Below, piece by piece: positions 34,401-46,102 of a DNA stretch of 64,000 bases (its first letter is position 1; each line of letters opens with the position of its first letter). Position numbers and translations under genes: made by a program. Under the pieces are notes generated by a model. The model was given only the letters and a program-made list of their open reading frames with translations, was not told the origin of the DNA and searched no databases. The DNA is from Stigonema ocellatum SAG 48.90 = DSM 106950 (GTDB lineage Bacteria; Cyanobacteriota; Cyanobacteriia; Cyanobacteriales; Nostocaceae): NCBI GenBank assembly GCA_016903675.1, contig JADQBA010000001.1, positions 1-64,000 of the forward strand, given 5' to 3'.

Positions 34401-34797
34401 CTTTGACTTTGAGGGTAGAGAGGCTCGCCGTTTGAGTGAACGACGGATGAAGCGATCGCCTCTGCGAGATGTAGCTGGAATGCTGTTATCGTTCAACTAC
34501 GCTGTTACTCAGGCGCTACGCAATGAAATAGAAAAAGGCATGATCCGCCCTGAGAATCTCCCTCTGATGGAAGCTTGGAGTCAGTTTTGGTATAAATGGG
34601 TCAGCGTGACTTTCCTGAATAGTTATCTAGAAACTGCTGCTCATAACTCCTTTTTACCAAACACAAAAGCTGATCTGTATCTGCTTCTGGATTTTTATTT
34701 TTTGGAGAAAGTCATCAGCGCATTGGGCGATGAACTTAACCACCACATCGATTGGGTAGACATTCCACTCCGATTGATTCTCCAATTGGATAAGTAA
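31414..34797 (+). CDS. treS: Trehalose synthase / maltokinase fusion (TreS-Mak)
   Basis: A 1127-residue bifunctional protein. The N-terminal GH13 domain (to about residue 560) is a maltose alpha-D-glucosyltransferase (trehalose synthase) that interconverts maltose and trehalose: FADSNGDGIGDFRGL, Asp208 in GVDGLRLDAVPY, Glu250 in LLAEANQW and Asp316 in RNHDELTLEM are the catalytic residues. The C-terminal half is a maltokinase of the aminoglycoside-phosphotransferase-like type with HGDYHLGRVLY and FDFEGREA, which would make maltose 1-phosphate for GlgE. I chose the ATG at 31414, preceded by GAAAGG. The pairing links trehalose, maltose and glycogen pools. No glgE is in the window. Confidence 0.93.
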   Translation: MQNSILKDDPLWYKNAIIYEVPVRAFADSNGDGIGDFRGLTEKLDYLQDLGVTAVWLLPFFPSPLKDDGYDIADYTSVNPIYGTLEHFKEFLASAHQRGIRVIIELIVNHTSDQHPWFQRARRAPKGSQERDFYVWSDTPEKYQEARIIFQDFESSNWAWDPIAKAYYWHRFYSHQPDLNYDNPQMREAVFDVLDFWLEMGVDGLRLDAVPYLYEREGTNCENLPQTHAFLKDLRAHIDAKFPNRMLLAEANQWPEDAAQYYGAGDECQMNFHFPLMPRLFMALRMEDNFPIVDILQQTPSIPDNCQWALFLRNHDELTLEMVTDEDRDYMYRVYAQDPVMRVNLGIRRRLAPLLGNDRRQIELLNSLLLSLPGTPVLYYGDEIGMGDNVYVGDRNGVRTPMHWSSDRNAGFSRANPQRLYLPVIVDSEYHYEAVNVEAQRANPNSLWYAMKRLIATRNRFQALGRGSFELLRPNNRKVLAFTRTYEGKHILVVANLSRFVQTVELDLSAFNGLEPVEIFGYTEFPPIGELPYFLSLSPYGFYWFTLQRKLTLTQPPKPQAELPTLAISGQWQKVFSQPQSLETRNFVSQLESILSDYLYTCSWFGGKTQTIQSAKITEAMVLPYDKVECDQETMERCSPAPAEALMVWLRLEYIRGNPETYLLLLAYAEGEQAMQLLTETPQAVVARLQEGILIDAIADKDFLDFPLHAIAHHHSYKGMAGELVATATDLFSKLSGDASELEPAVLKGEQMNTYVIYGDRLFLKFFRKVEDGIHPDLEIRRFLSEKKDLKHFAPIAGALEYRHPSKTGVGYITVGILQEFIPETRSGWDYTLDSLQDYFQLVTTQQADITEVPIPSNSLLELHGVEIPELATQTIGSYLVSVQLLGECTAKLHIALASAQDNSDLVPEPFSSLYQRSIYQYARNLTGQVFLLLRDQLVFLPPNTQVLSKAVLNRQEQILGHFQSIINQKITAMRTRYHGDYHLGRVLYTGKDFVVFDFEGREARRLSERRMKRSPLRDVAGMLLSFNYAVTQALRNEIEKGMIRPENLPLMEAWSQFWYKWVSVTFLNSYLETAAHNSFLPNTKADLYLLLDFYFLEKVISALGDELNHHIDWVDIPLRLILQLDK

Positions 34798-35281
34798 AAG
34801 CTGTTGGTCAATACTCAATACTGCGTAGGTTTTGAATTGTTGAGGTGCCAGTGAGGTGCCAGAAACCCGGTTTCGTAGGGGCGTATTGCAATACGCCCCT
34901 ACTACGAAACCGGGTTTCTATACTTGATGAATCCCACGGCGGGCTTCCTCTCATTCTCAGGCTCTCCCAGGGAATGCCGTCTGTGTGGACTGCTCAAAAT
35001 AACACTCATTTTTCTACCAAAAGAGGGAGGCGTAGCTTCCAGAATTGTGTATTTTGTGTGAGACAGGAAACGAGAATAAGACCGCCGTTAGAGGCTTATT
35101 CTATGAAACAATAATAAAGATGTATACTCCATCGCTTTCTAAAGTTAGAAATTTCATTTTCAAACATCCCGCCAACATCCTCCTTACGGTAGGCTCGAAA
35201 AAAACTCTTGGTGACAAATAATTAACAAAGCTGCGCCTCAAAATCTTTTTACAACTTAGATTTTTTATCCATGATTTATCT
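34798..35281. other. Intergenic region between treS and glgX with strong hairpin
   Basis: A 484-bp gap. Bases 34861-34919 form a near-perfect inverted repeat of about 28 bp per arm, starting AGAAACCCGGTTTCGTAGGG and closing with ACGAAACCGGGTTTCT. It may terminate treS or be a repeat element. The rest holds only weak ORFs and the probable glgX promoter. Confidence 0.7.
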
Positions 35282-37417
<2,136 letters not shown>

Positions 37418-37442
37418 GGAGTGGGGAATGGGGAGTGGGGAG

Positions 37443-37544
37443 TATAGCAATCCTATTTGAGATCTGAACAAAGGGGACTTGGAGGACTTGGGGGACAAGG
37501 GAGACTTGGGAGAGGTGTTTGTAGTTCCTCCACGGATTGCTATA
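37443..37544. mobile_element. Family A element, copy between glgX and treZ
   Basis: A 102-bp element that begins TATAGCAATCCTATTTGAGAT and ends ACGGATTGCTATA. It contains GGACTTGG and GGGGGAC repeats. Its left end matches the copy at 50177 over about 20 bp and the interior is of the same kind. Confidence 0.8.
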
Positions 37545-37599
37545 GGAAGTAGGGAATTAAAAATAGAAATGAATAATTTCTATTTTTGCCTTTTTAATT

Positions 37600-37752
37600 A
37601 TTCCCCACTCCCACTCCCCCACTCCCCCACTCCCACTCCCCCACTCCCCCACTCCCCCATTCCCCCACTCCCCCACTCCCCCACTCCCCCCCTCCCCCAC
37701 TCCCCCACTCCCCCACTCCCCCATTCCCCACTCCCCATTCCCCATTCCCCAC
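37600..37752. repeat. CTCCCCCA / CCCCATT minisatellite upstream of treZ
   Basis: About fifteen CTCCCCCA-type units lie directly before the treZ start codon, six bases before ATG at 37758. They displace any ribosome site except the last few bases. The gap from 37418 to 37757 thus holds an element, AT-rich sequence and this array. Confidence 0.9.
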
Positions 37753-37757
37753 TTCTT

Positions 37758-39605
37758 ATGAAAACAGGCACTCGTTATCTAGGTGATGGTCGTTGTGAAT
37801 TTACAGTTTGGGCACCGAATTCAGATGCTGTAGCAGTACAAATAGTCTCTCCCCATTCGCGTCAGATTCCCATGCAGCAGCATCCTGGCGGCTACTGGCA
37901 AGTAACTGCTACAGATATTGAGCCGGGAACACTCTATTTATATCAATTAAATAATGGTGAAGCCCGACCTGACCCTGCATCGTATTTTCAACCGGAGGGT
38001 GTTCATAAAGCTTCTCAAGTAATTGACCAAAGCTTTACGTGGAATGACGGCAATTGGTCTGGCGTTCCTTTAGAGGCGATGATTATATATGAGCTGCATG
38101 TTGGAACTTTCACCCCGTCCGGGACTTTTGAAGCGATCATTCCCCGACTCAGGGATTTACGGGAGTTAGGGGTTACGGCAATTGAACTGATGCCAATTGC
38201 TCAATTTCCAGGGGATCAACCTACTGAGAATCCACATGCCTATCGCAACTGGGGTTACGATGGTGTTTATCTGTTTGCTGTCCAAAACTCCTACGGGGGT
38301 CCATTGGGGTTGAAGCGGTTAGTTGAGGCTTGTCACCAAGAGGGAATTGCTGTGGTTCTGGATGTGGTGTATAACCACTTTGGGCCGGAGGGCAATTACA
38401 TCAGCCTCTTTGGACCTTACTTTACAGAAACTTATCGCACCCCTTGGGGTAGTGCTATTAACTTTGATGATGCCCTCAGCCATCATGTACGTAGCTTTTT
38501 TATTCAAAATGCTCTGTACTGGTTGGAAGAATATCACATTGATGCTTTACGCCTAGATGCAGTTCATGCTATCTATGATTTAGGGGCTAAACATTTTTTA
38601 GAAGAACTAACAGAAAATGTTGCTGCTCTTTCTAAGGAACAAGGACGAAAACTTTATCTTATTGCTGAAAGTGACTTGAATAATGCCCGGATTATTCGTC
38701 CTGCTGAGTTAGGAGGATACGGAATTGATGCTCAGTGGAGTGATGACTTTCATCACGCGCTGCATTCGTTGCTGACAGGAGACAATAATGGGTATTATGA
38801 GGATTTTGGCAAGTGCGAACACTTGGCAAAAGCCTACCAAGATACCTTTGTGTATGACTGGCAATATGCGCCTCATCGCCGAAGATTTCATGGGAATTCT
38901 GCTGGCGATCGCGGACTAACTCAATTTGTCGTCTGCATCCAGAATCATGACCAAATAGGAAATCAATTACTGGGTGAGCGTTTATCTCAACTTGTATCGT
39001 TTGATGCTCTGAAACTGGCTGCTGGTGCAGTTTTACTCTCTCCTTACATTCCTTTGTTATTTATGGGTGAGGAATATGGTGAAGAAGTGCCTTTTACTTA
39101 CTTTGTTAGTCACGCCGATGCTGATTTAATTAAGGCAGTTAGGCAAGGAAGAAAGGCAGAGTTTGCAGCTTTTCACGTGGCAGGAGAACCGCCCGATCCG
39201 GAGTCTTCAGAAACTTTTCTAAAGTGTAAGTTAAATTGGGAGAAACGTAAAGAAGGTAAACACTTTGTTCTGTGGTCTTTTTATCAACATCTCATCCAAT
39301 TGCGTAACACAATTCCGGCTTTAGTGAAGCGAGAACGCCAAAATTTAGAAGTTGGGTTTCAGGAAGCTGAAAAGTTAGTTTGGTGGCGCAGGTGGAGTGA
39401 TGATAACCAGATACTTTGCCTGATGAATTTCAACCAAAGTGATATAACTTTTCAGCCAAATTTAACCAGTAGTGGCTGGAAAAAGCTTTTAGATTCTGCT
39501 GATGAACAGTGGCAAGGTTCTGGATCGCTTTTGCCAGAGAAAATTAATTCTGGGCAGGAATTAACGCTGCGATCGCAAAGTTTTGCACTTTACGAAAGCT
39601 TTTAA
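37758..39605 (+). CDS. treZ: Malto-oligosyltrehalose trehalohydrolase
   Basis: A 615-residue GH13 enzyme that releases trehalose from maltooligosyl trehalose. The start is the ATG at 37758 because the longer frame is translated CTCCCCCA repeat. The N-terminal beta domain opens MKTGTRYLGDGRCEFTVWAP, the barrel has Asp267 in DALRLDAVHAIYD, Glu304 in LIAESDLNN and NHDQIGNQLLGER. These are characteristic of TreZ, with the C-terminus slightly shorter than some homologues. It precedes treY and follows glgX. The array right upstream of the start may reduce its translation. Confidence 0.94.
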   Translation: MKTGTRYLGDGRCEFTVWAPNSDAVAVQIVSPHSRQIPMQQHPGGYWQVTATDIEPGTLYLYQLNNGEARPDPASYFQPEGVHKASQVIDQSFTWNDGNWSGVPLEAMIIYELHVGTFTPSGTFEAIIPRLRDLRELGVTAIELMPIAQFPGDQPTENPHAYRNWGYDGVYLFAVQNSYGGPLGLKRLVEACHQEGIAVVLDVVYNHFGPEGNYISLFGPYFTETYRTPWGSAINFDDALSHHVRSFFIQNALYWLEEYHIDALRLDAVHAIYDLGAKHFLEELTENVAALSKEQGRKLYLIAESDLNNARIIRPAELGGYGIDAQWSDDFHHALHSLLTGDNNGYYEDFGKCEHLAKAYQDTFVYDWQYAPHRRRFHGNSAGDRGLTQFVVCIQNHDQIGNQLLGERLSQLVSFDALKLAAGAVLLSPYIPLLFMGEEYGEEVPFTYFVSHADADLIKAVRQGRKAEFAAFHVAGEPPDPESSETFLKCKLNWEKRKEGKHFVLWSFYQHLIQLRNTIPALVKRERQNLEVGFQEAEKLVWWRRWSDDNQILCLMNFNQSDITFQPNLTSSGWKKLLDSADEQWQGSGSLLPEKINSGQELTLRSQSFALYESF

Positions 39606-39794
39606 TTAAAGCAATTTCACGAGCCACATCTGTAGGGTGGGCACTGCCCACCTTATTGTATCTAAAAACCGCCCTAGCTGACGCCACGTCTAACGACGAA
39701 AGAGAAGCGCAGGCCCGTTCTGCGAAGCCGTTCTGGAAGGGTAGGGCTGTAGAAGCCAAGAACACAGAGAAATTTGAGGAGAAATAAAATTTAT

Positions 39795-42587
39795 ATGCGA
39801 ATTCCAAAGGCAACTTATCGAATTCAGTTCAATTCGGCATTTGGTTTTGACGCAGCAAAAGCTATTACAAGCTATCTGGCAGAGTTGGGAATTTCTGATC
39901 TCTATGCTTCTCCTATTTTTAAGGCAAGAGCAGGAAGTCCCCACGGGTATGATGTTGTTGACCCTACGCAGTTAAATCCAGAGTTAGGAGATCAGGAAGC
40001 TTTTGAAGCTTTAGTTCAGGAATTAAAACAGCATAATATAGGTTGGGTGCAGGATATTGTACCTAACCATATGGCTTATGATACTGAAAATAAGTATCTG
40101 ATGGATGTGCTGGAAAATGGTCCTGATTCATCCTATGTTGAGTACTTTGATATTGCCTGGAATTCTCCTTTTTCTAGTACCCTAGAGCCTATTTTGGCAC
40201 CACTGCTGGGAAACTTTTATGGAGCTTGTTTAGAAAATAGTGAAATTCAACTCCAGTATAATGAAAATGGACTGAGTGTTAAGTATTACAATTTAACTCT
40301 GCCACTCAAACTAGAATCTTATGCCAATTTTTTAAATCGGAATTTGGGTAAATTAGTCACAAATTTAGGGAGAAAGCATCCCACTTTTGTCAGGTTGCTT
40401 GGTATCCTTTATAGCGTCAAAAATATTCCTTCAGAGGCAACGATTCAGCAAAGACGCGACCAGACAAATTTTGTTAAGGGGCTTCTGTGGGAACTTTATA
40501 CAGATAACTCAGAAATCAAAACATTTATTGATGATAATTTGCAACTCTTTAATGGTGAAAAAGGAAAGCCCGAAAGTTTTAATCTTTTAGATAGTGTACT
40601 TTCGGAACAGTTTTACCGTCTTTCTTACTGGAAAGTTGGCGCTGAAGAGATTAATTACCGAAGATTTTTTACTGTCAATGAGTTGATATCAGTTAAGGTG
40701 GAAGAGTTAAAGGTATTTAATAATACCCATTCTCTCATTTGTCGGCTCGTGGAAGAGGGTAAGTTTACTGGTTTGCGAATTGACCATATTGATGGTCTTT
40801 ACGATCCTACACAATATTTAGAGAGGTTGAAAGAAAAAATAGGTGATACGTATATCACTGTTGAAAAGATTTTGCAGTTAGGAGAAGAGTTACCTAGTAA
40901 CTGGTCAATTGAAGGGACTTCTGGCTACGATTATTTAAATTATGTCAATGGTGTTTTTTGTCAAGCGGAAAACCAAGATAGGTTTACTCAAATCTACTGG
41001 GATATCACAGGAAGTAAAATACCATTTGAGGAAATTGTAGCTGAGAAAAAACATCTGATAATAGAGCGAAATTTGGCAGGCGATATTGAGAACCTGACTT
41101 TTCTCTTAAAGAAAATAGCGGGTATGTACCGCCATGGCAATGACTTTACAATTAATGGTTTGAAGCGGGCGCTGGCGGAAATACTCTCTCGGTTTCCTGT
41201 ATACCGAACTTATATCAGTCAGGAGGGTGGTATATCTGAAGGCGATCGCTCCTATATCCAGGAAGTGATAGAAGGCACCAGGGCTTACACGCCATTGTTG
41301 CAAAATGAATTGAATTTTATCGAAAAGTTGCTGTTGCTGGAATACGAAGATTCTCTGACTCAAGCTGAAAAAGACCAGTGGCTTTACTTTGTTATGAGAA
41401 TGCAACAGTATACAGGGCCATTGATGGCGAAAGGAGTTGAAGATACTGCTTTCTACGTTTATAATCGCCTGATTTCCTTAAACGAAGTTGGTGGTGAACC
41501 TGGTACTTTTGGCATTAGTGTTTCCGAGTTTCATGACTTCAATCAAAAACGACAAACTCGTTGGCCTCATGCAATGAGTGCGACCTCAACCCATGATACC
41601 AAGAGGGGTGAAGATACGAGGGCAAGGCTCAATGTCCTCTCAGAAATCCCTGATGAATGGCAAAAACAAGTCCGCACTTGGAGTGAAATTAATCGTTCCC
41701 ATAAAAAGCGGGCTAAGCGTTTAACTATGCCAGACAGGAACGATGAATATCTTTTCTACCAGACGCTGGTTGGGGTGTTTCCATTTTTTGAGCATGAGTA
41801 CGGTAGCTGTATTGAGCGCGTGAAAGATTTTGTGCTAAAAGCTATCAGAGAAGCCAAAGTTTACACTGCTTGGCTCCGAGAGAACAGCACTTATGAAAAT
41901 GCCTTTACTGATTTTGTCACAGCAGTTCTAGAACCTTTGGAAGACAATCCCTTCTTAAAAGAATTTCTACCTTTTCAGAAGTGGGTTGCATATTATGGTA
42001 TTTTCAACTCCCTCTCGCAAACCCTACTGAAAATTGCCTCTCCTGGAGTTCCAGATTTTTATCAAGGAAGCGAATTTTGGGATTTTAGTCTGGTTGATCC
42101 TGATAATCGCCGTCCCGTTGACTTTGAAACGCGGCAATCCTCGCTCAAAGCGATTAAGAAGCAAGCCGAGACAGATATTCTCAAGCTGATTTCTGAGTTA
42201 CTTGCCACTAGGGAAGATGCGAGAATCAAGCTATTTCTCATTGTCCAAGCTTTAAAGGTAAGATGTGAGTATAAAGATGTTTTTCAGGAAGGCAGCTATT
42301 TGCCTCTGGAGGTGAGTGGCAAATTTAAAGAACATATTGTTGCCTTTGCCAGAAGCGATGGTCATAGGATGATTGTCACCATTGCCCCCCGCTTTCTCAC
42401 GAACTTGATTCAGCCTGGAGAGTATCCGCTAGGAAACCAAGTTTGGGATGATACTTGTCTTCATTTACCACCAGAGGCACCATCATCTTGGAAAGATGCA
42501 ATAACTGACCAGATAGTTCAAGCTGATGGTAATCTGTTCATTGGCAACGTCCTGAAACATTTTCCTGTAGCTTTACTCATTGGTTAA
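39795..42587 (+). CDS. treY: Malto-oligosyltrehalose synthase
   Basis: A 930-residue GH13 enzyme that turns the reducing-end glucose of glycogen or maltooligosaccharides into a terminal trehalose unit. It begins MRIPKATYRIQFNSAFGF, with GISDLYASPIFKARAGSPHGYDV, then Asp330 in GLRIDHIDGLYDP, a Glu in VEKILQL, and ATSTHDTKRGEDTRARL. I chose the ATG at 39795, preceded by GAGGAG. TreY plus TreZ convert glycogen to trehalose. No treH trehalase follows, unlike the treZ-treY-treH layout I recall for Nostoc. Homologues have similar length. Confidence 0.95.
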   Translation: MRIPKATYRIQFNSAFGFDAAKAITSYLAELGISDLYASPIFKARAGSPHGYDVVDPTQLNPELGDQEAFEALVQELKQHNIGWVQDIVPNHMAYDTENKYLMDVLENGPDSSYVEYFDIAWNSPFSSTLEPILAPLLGNFYGACLENSEIQLQYNENGLSVKYYNLTLPLKLESYANFLNRNLGKLVTNLGRKHPTFVRLLGILYSVKNIPSEATIQQRRDQTNFVKGLLWELYTDNSEIKTFIDDNLQLFNGEKGKPESFNLLDSVLSEQFYRLSYWKVGAEEINYRRFFTVNELISVKVEELKVFNNTHSLICRLVEEGKFTGLRIDHIDGLYDPTQYLERLKEKIGDTYITVEKILQLGEELPSNWSIEGTSGYDYLNYVNGVFCQAENQDRFTQIYWDITGSKIPFEEIVAEKKHLIIERNLAGDIENLTFLLKKIAGMYRHGNDFTINGLKRALAEILSRFPVYRTYISQEGGISEGDRSYIQEVIEGTRAYTPLLQNELNFIEKLLLLEYEDSLTQAEKDQWLYFVMRMQQYTGPLMAKGVEDTAFYVYNRLISLNEVGGEPGTFGISVSEFHDFNQKRQTRWPHAMSATSTHDTKRGEDTRARLNVLSEIPDEWQKQVRTWSEINRSHKKRAKRLTMPDRNDEYLFYQTLVGVFPFFEHEYGSCIERVKDFVLKAIREAKVYTAWLRENSTYENAFTDFVTAVLEPLEDNPFLKEFLPFQKWVAYYGIFNSLSQTLLKIASPGVPDFYQGSEFWDFSLVDPDNRRPVDFETRQSSLKAIKKQAETDILKLISELLATREDARIKLFLIVQALKVRCEYKDVFQEGSYLPLEVSGKFKEHIVAFARSDGHRMIVTIAPRFLTNLIQPGEYPLGNQVWDDTCLHLPPEAPSSWKDAITDQIVQADGNLFIGNVLKHFPVALLIG

Positions 42588-42690
42588 TAGTCGTGAAATG
42601 ATGTAGGGGCTTTCCGGGCGTAGGGGCGTATTGCCATACGCCCCGAACAAGGGTTTTAACGAACGCATAATTAATTTTCACGACTATGTC
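42588..42690. mobile_element. Family B element (TAGTCGTGAAA ends), copy 1
   Basis: A roughly 100-bp element starting TAGTCGTGAAATGATG and ending TTTTCACGACTATGTC. It contains an inner inverted GGGGCGTATTGCCATACGCCCC and AACGCATAATTAATTTTC. Related copies occur at 45068-45148, 45152-45237, 45293-45375 and 56770-56870. Noncoding and MITE-like. Confidence 0.8.
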
Positions 42691-43905
42691 TAATACGGTT
42701 GGTAGGTAAGTGGTGAGGTCATCGAAACCCGGTTTCTTGAAGAAGCCGGGTTTTTCGGCTGGTGCTTACAGCAGGTGTAGGGGTGTAGGGGTGAATGGCA
42801 CGCTTTAAGGGTTGAGACTGACGCTGCATAGGGGGAGAAAGGGGGACGCGGAGATATTTTTGAATGAATTTTCACACGAAGGCCCCGCGTCCCCGTGTCC
42901 CCGCGTCCCCCTGTTGTCGGTTTACTCCCTTTGGGCTGTAAGATTACCGATGTAAATTCTTCTCCCCTGCACAAGGTGCTCCTCTGCACAAGTGCTTCGT
43001 ACCATTCGGGTGTAGGGGGAAAGAGTGTTTTTTTAATGGTTTTTTCGGATTTTTTACTCCTATCAAGGCTATATTTTATACAATCAATGAGAAGTTTTGG
43101 GTAGCGATGCCTGCGTGCCCCCCGCTCCCTCTTAGTACGCTAATCCCAAATCTTGAAACGTCCAAATTTCGTTGTGTAACACTTTAGGGTACGGAATGTG
43201 GGATATACAGATAAAGGTCAAGAAAATTGATGTAACTTTATTGAGATGCTTTTGACTAAGTCCAGGATTATACTGAGAGGAGCAATATCTGAGTGTAACT
43301 ATTCAGATGATAGCGGATTCAGTATCATAGCCGAATACGCTACTCTTGCGCTCTTTTTTGCCCCTTCCCTAGAAGAAGACGCACTTTATGCGTGAGACAA
43401 AAAAACGTGGTTCATTTTTTACCCATAATCCAATTACCAAATGGTTAGTCAAGAAAAAGCATTTTAACATTTCTTTACAGAGTATAGTCCGGTTTACCTG
43501 TGCCAATTTACGCATAGAGGAGCAATGTACTCCGTAAGTAAGCTAATCAGCATTTAAAATATGCTGATGAGGGCTTCTGGCATATACTCGTGTCAAAAAA
43601 AATTTAGTTCATTTATGAAAGTGAATTGTTGGTGCATTTTGTGGTAAAACTTGTTGTAGCATATCAAGAACTCCACCATTACCAAAATAGATTTTTACTT
43701 GATATTTGCCAGGGATGCAAAAGACACAGGAATAACAGCAGCGTCGTGCATCGTAACATAAAATTTGGAATTAGAGCTTGTCCATTAAAACATCAGCATC
43801 AACTCAACACGGCAGGTTACAGGTTTTCAAGAAATTCCTGTCACACCTCTTTGTTGCAATTCCTGAATATTCCAGCACCAGCTAGTTACCAGTAAAATTT
43901 TGACG
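42691..43905. other. Gene-free accessory stretch before the ISL3 fragment
   Basis: About 1.2 kb. It has a hairpin AAACCCGG ... CCGGGTTT at 42725-42753, a partial family C element near 42915-42965, and AT-rich sequence from 43000 with several long homopolymer-like runs. Short ORFs here have no family features. It looks like decayed or insertion-derived DNA. Confidence 0.55.
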
Positions 43906-44391
43906 ATGAATTTACATTTGACACATTTCCTGAATTTACCTGGCGTAGCGATAGAATCTTGTAATTCTTCGGAGGATTCAATTTTTTTCCAGTTAACTAT
44001 TTTAGCCAAAAAAATTCAGTGCCCGCATTGCCGTAATTTTACGGAAGAACTACATCAAACCCGACCAATTATAGTCAGAGATTTACCAGCCAATGGTAAA
44101 GATGTTTACTTGAAGTTACCACGTCGTCAGTTTTACTGTAAAGTATGCCAGCGTTACATCACAGAGCGATTGAAGTTTATTGATTTGCGTAGGAAATACA
44201 CGCAAAGATTTGAGGAAAGAATTTACTTCCAGGTAAAAAAATCTAACTTTGAGGAAGTTAGTAATCAACAACACCTCGGTGTTGAGCAAGTGAAGAATAT
44301 TTTTAACCACATGACTCAAAAGCAAAAAAAACAGGAGCGCTTAGAATTAAGTAAACAGACGTTCTGGCAGAGGAATTTTGGGCATTCATAA
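43906..44391 (+). pseudogene. ISL3-family transposase, N-terminal fragment
   Basis: A 161-residue fragment with the N-terminal zinc-finger of ISL3 transposases: CPHCRNFTEELHQTRP and then LPRRQFYCKVCQRYITERL, forming the CxxC/CxxC unit, then a helix-turn-helix region. The catalytic DDE part is missing and the frame stops after RNFGHS. A full-length protein would be about 400 residues. No obvious remainder follows in other frames, so the C-terminal two thirds were deleted or replaced. The start ATG at 43906 is likely. Confidence 0.8.
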
Positions 44392-44628
44392 GTAATGTTT
44401 ATCACCTTTTTCTAGAGAAATAAGAGTATCCATTTTTTAGAGGTAGATTTTTACCCAGAAAACGTGTATTCTCTAGGAAGCGGATAAAAACTCATGGATG
44501 TGACATGAGTTTTAGAAAAAGTTCTCTGCATTATCAGGGCTTCAGATTTACCTAATGGGAAAGAACTTCCTAACTAAAAGTTTTCCCATCATCAATAGTT
44601 GTTTCTTGAACACTAACAGAGGTTTGTT

Positions 44629-45006
44629 ATGGTAAGAGATTCACGTGTTGATTTAGCTTCTGGGGAGTTTCCAAAACAGTCAGATATCGCCAAAGTTGCT
44701 GTCTACGGATTAAGTATTTTGTACCGATTAAATATTTTGTTTGCGGTAATATTTCGGTTTTTGCCCATCTTTAACCTATTACATCCTAGTCCTTGGCATC
44801 GATGGATGGGAACAATTCACGGTTTTGGGGCATTACTGGTAAAGGTAGTGACTGTATACACTGGGCATTTAGCATTTACCGTACTTCAGCCAGTTAGTCT
44901 TGTTTTACCGCAGAATCATACTCTACGCTTTTGGTCAAGCTTTATGGCGATTTTGGGTATCGCTACAGACAACCTTAGTATATGTGCGATTCCGTACAGA
45001 TATTAA
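44629..45006 (+). CDS. Hypothetical membrane protein, 125 residues
   Basis: A protein I do not recognise, with two or three membrane helices: a first segment SILYRLNILFAVIFRFLPIF, a second GFGALLVKVVTVYTGHLAF and a third SSFMAILGIATDN. It has a reasonable ribosome site (GAGG, six bases upstream). It sits in accessory DNA between the ISL3 fragment and family B elements. It may be a truncated version of a longer membrane protein or a small gene in its own right. Confidence 0.45.
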   Translation: MVRDSRVDLASGEFPKQSDIAKVAVYGLSILYRLNILFAVIFRFLPIFNLLHPSPWHRWMGTIHGFGALLVKVVTVYTGHLAFTVLQPVSLVLPQNHTLRFWSSFMAILGIATDNLSICAIPYRY

Positions 45007-45067
45007 CTGAGCCGGGTGAGGTCTTGGCTGAAAGGTTCATACTTCAGTAAAGCAACGCCGATATCTC

Positions 45068-45400
45068 CAAAAATTAATTATGCGTTCGTTGAAATCTGCT
45101 TTTGGGTATATCGGCTGTTTGCCCCTACATCATTTCACGACTATGTCTATTAGACATAGTCGTGAAAAAGAATGTAGAACGCCCCGCGTTCTACAAGGGT
45201 GGACGGTAATGCATAGTTAATTTTCACGACTATGTCTATTGAAAACCGCTATAAACAAAGATTCTTTGGATCTTTGCTCCCGCACACGCCAATTAGACAT
45301 AGTCGTGAAAATTAATTATGCGTTACCACCAAACCCTTGGTAGGGGCGTATTGCAATACGCCCCCACATCATTGCACCAGGAGCTGCTGAATCAAGATAT
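45068..45400. mobile_element. Cluster of family B elements (AGACATAGTCGTGAAA ends)
   Basis: Three adjacent family B copies. One ends CACGACTATGTCT at 45136-45148, one lies from 45152 to about 45237, and one begins near 45294 with AGACATAGTCGTGAAA. All contain TAATTATGCGTT or its inverse and a GGGGCGTATTGC-type stem. The gap between 45007 and 45635 is thus mainly repeat DNA. Confidence 0.75.
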
Positions 45401-45508
45401 GAATGCGCGAAAATTACGATTTTGTAGAGAGATTTAGAGAAATAAAAATCTGTTGACAAACACAATTCATTCCCAAATTCAGCTACGCCCCAATTTTGGA
45501 TGGTTAAT

Positions 45509-45547
45509 AAACAAAACCGCCATACTCTTGTTAGGGCGGTTTTGTTT
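45509..45547. terminator. Hairpin with 13-bp arms, likely bidirectional terminator
   Basis: AAACAAAACCGCC (45509-45521) and GGCGGTTTTGTTT (45535-45547) are exact inverse complements with a 13-base loop. T-runs flank both sides. It lies about 90 bp downstream of the stop of the leader-peptide gene at 45636 and could end that transcript. Confidence 0.75.
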
Positions 45548-45635
45548 ACTGTGGAAACATTACTGAAAAGCTTTTTAATCTATGAGTGATTCTGCTTTCA
45601 GCAATTTTTCCTAAACACTATCTACATTCGTTGCT

Positions 45636-45947
45636 TCACGGAGCAAGTAAGCCGTTCACGAATTGGTCAAGATTGAGTGCTTGCCCGTTACCGCCGACTC
45701 TTGGCGCGTTGTTGGTGTCGTTGTAAGCAACGGACAAAGACGATGATTTAGAACTTCCTGTATGAGTGCCTTGATCTAATGCTTTTGTTATTGCTGATGT
45801 CAAAGCTATACCTCCGGTATTGTTTGTAAAGCTTGCATCAGCATTAGCAAAGGTAACAACCGACTCTCCGCCTGAAATGCAAGCTGTTTCTTCTTGAGAA
45901 AGGTCGTGAAAGAGAACTTCCAGGTTGTTTGCGTTAGTATTTGTCAT
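45636..45947 (-). CDS. Double-glycine-leader small protein (bacteriocin/RiPP-like precursor) 1
   Basis: A 103-residue protein with a leader-peptide look. The start ATG at 45947 has a clear ribosome site (GAGGA, about eight bases upstream). The first 27 residues (NNLEVLFHDLSQEETACISGG) end in a Gly-Gly motif preceded by an LxxDLSxEExxxI pattern, as in leaders cut by PCAT/HlyB-like peptidase-ABC transporters. The remaining 76 residues are Ser/Thr/Asn/Gly/Ala-rich with no membrane helix and only one Cys overall, in the leader. It is the paralogue of the gene at 46758-47033, with a shared leader and promoter. No transporter or modification enzyme is in the window, so the mature product is unknown. 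Confidence 0.75.
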   Translation of the reverse strand: MTNTNANNLEVLFHDLSQEETACISGGESVVTFANADASFTNNTGGIALTSAITKALDQGTHTGSSKSSSLSVAYNDTNNAPRVGGNGQALNLDQFVNGLLAP

Positions 45948-46090
45948 TACGAGAATCCTCAAATTTTCAATTGTTTTGGTTTGTTGAAACCAATTTTTCG
46001 GTAGTCTTTCTACCTGAAAATAGAATAACAAATCTAATAGTAAACGTCAATATATTTCTCAAAAAAAAGTCATTTTATCCATTTTATTTT

Positions 46091-46102
46091 TCCGGAAAAT
46101 TT
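46091..46102 (-). promoter_or_regulatory. Shared upstream motif TCCGGAAAATTT, copy 1
   Basis: The 12-mer TCCGGAAAATTT sits 144 bp before the start codon of the first leader-peptide gene. An identical 12-mer lies 149 bp before the second one (47182-47193). The shared position suggests a control site or promoter element for both. Confidence 0.55.

Noticed and set aside
34845..35114. 89-codon ORF downstream of treS
   Set aside because: It runs through an almost perfect hairpin repeat and shows no coding features.
43626..43895. 89-codon plus-strand ORF before the ISL3 fragment
   Set aside because: No family features, unusual composition, and surrounded by insertion-derived sequence.
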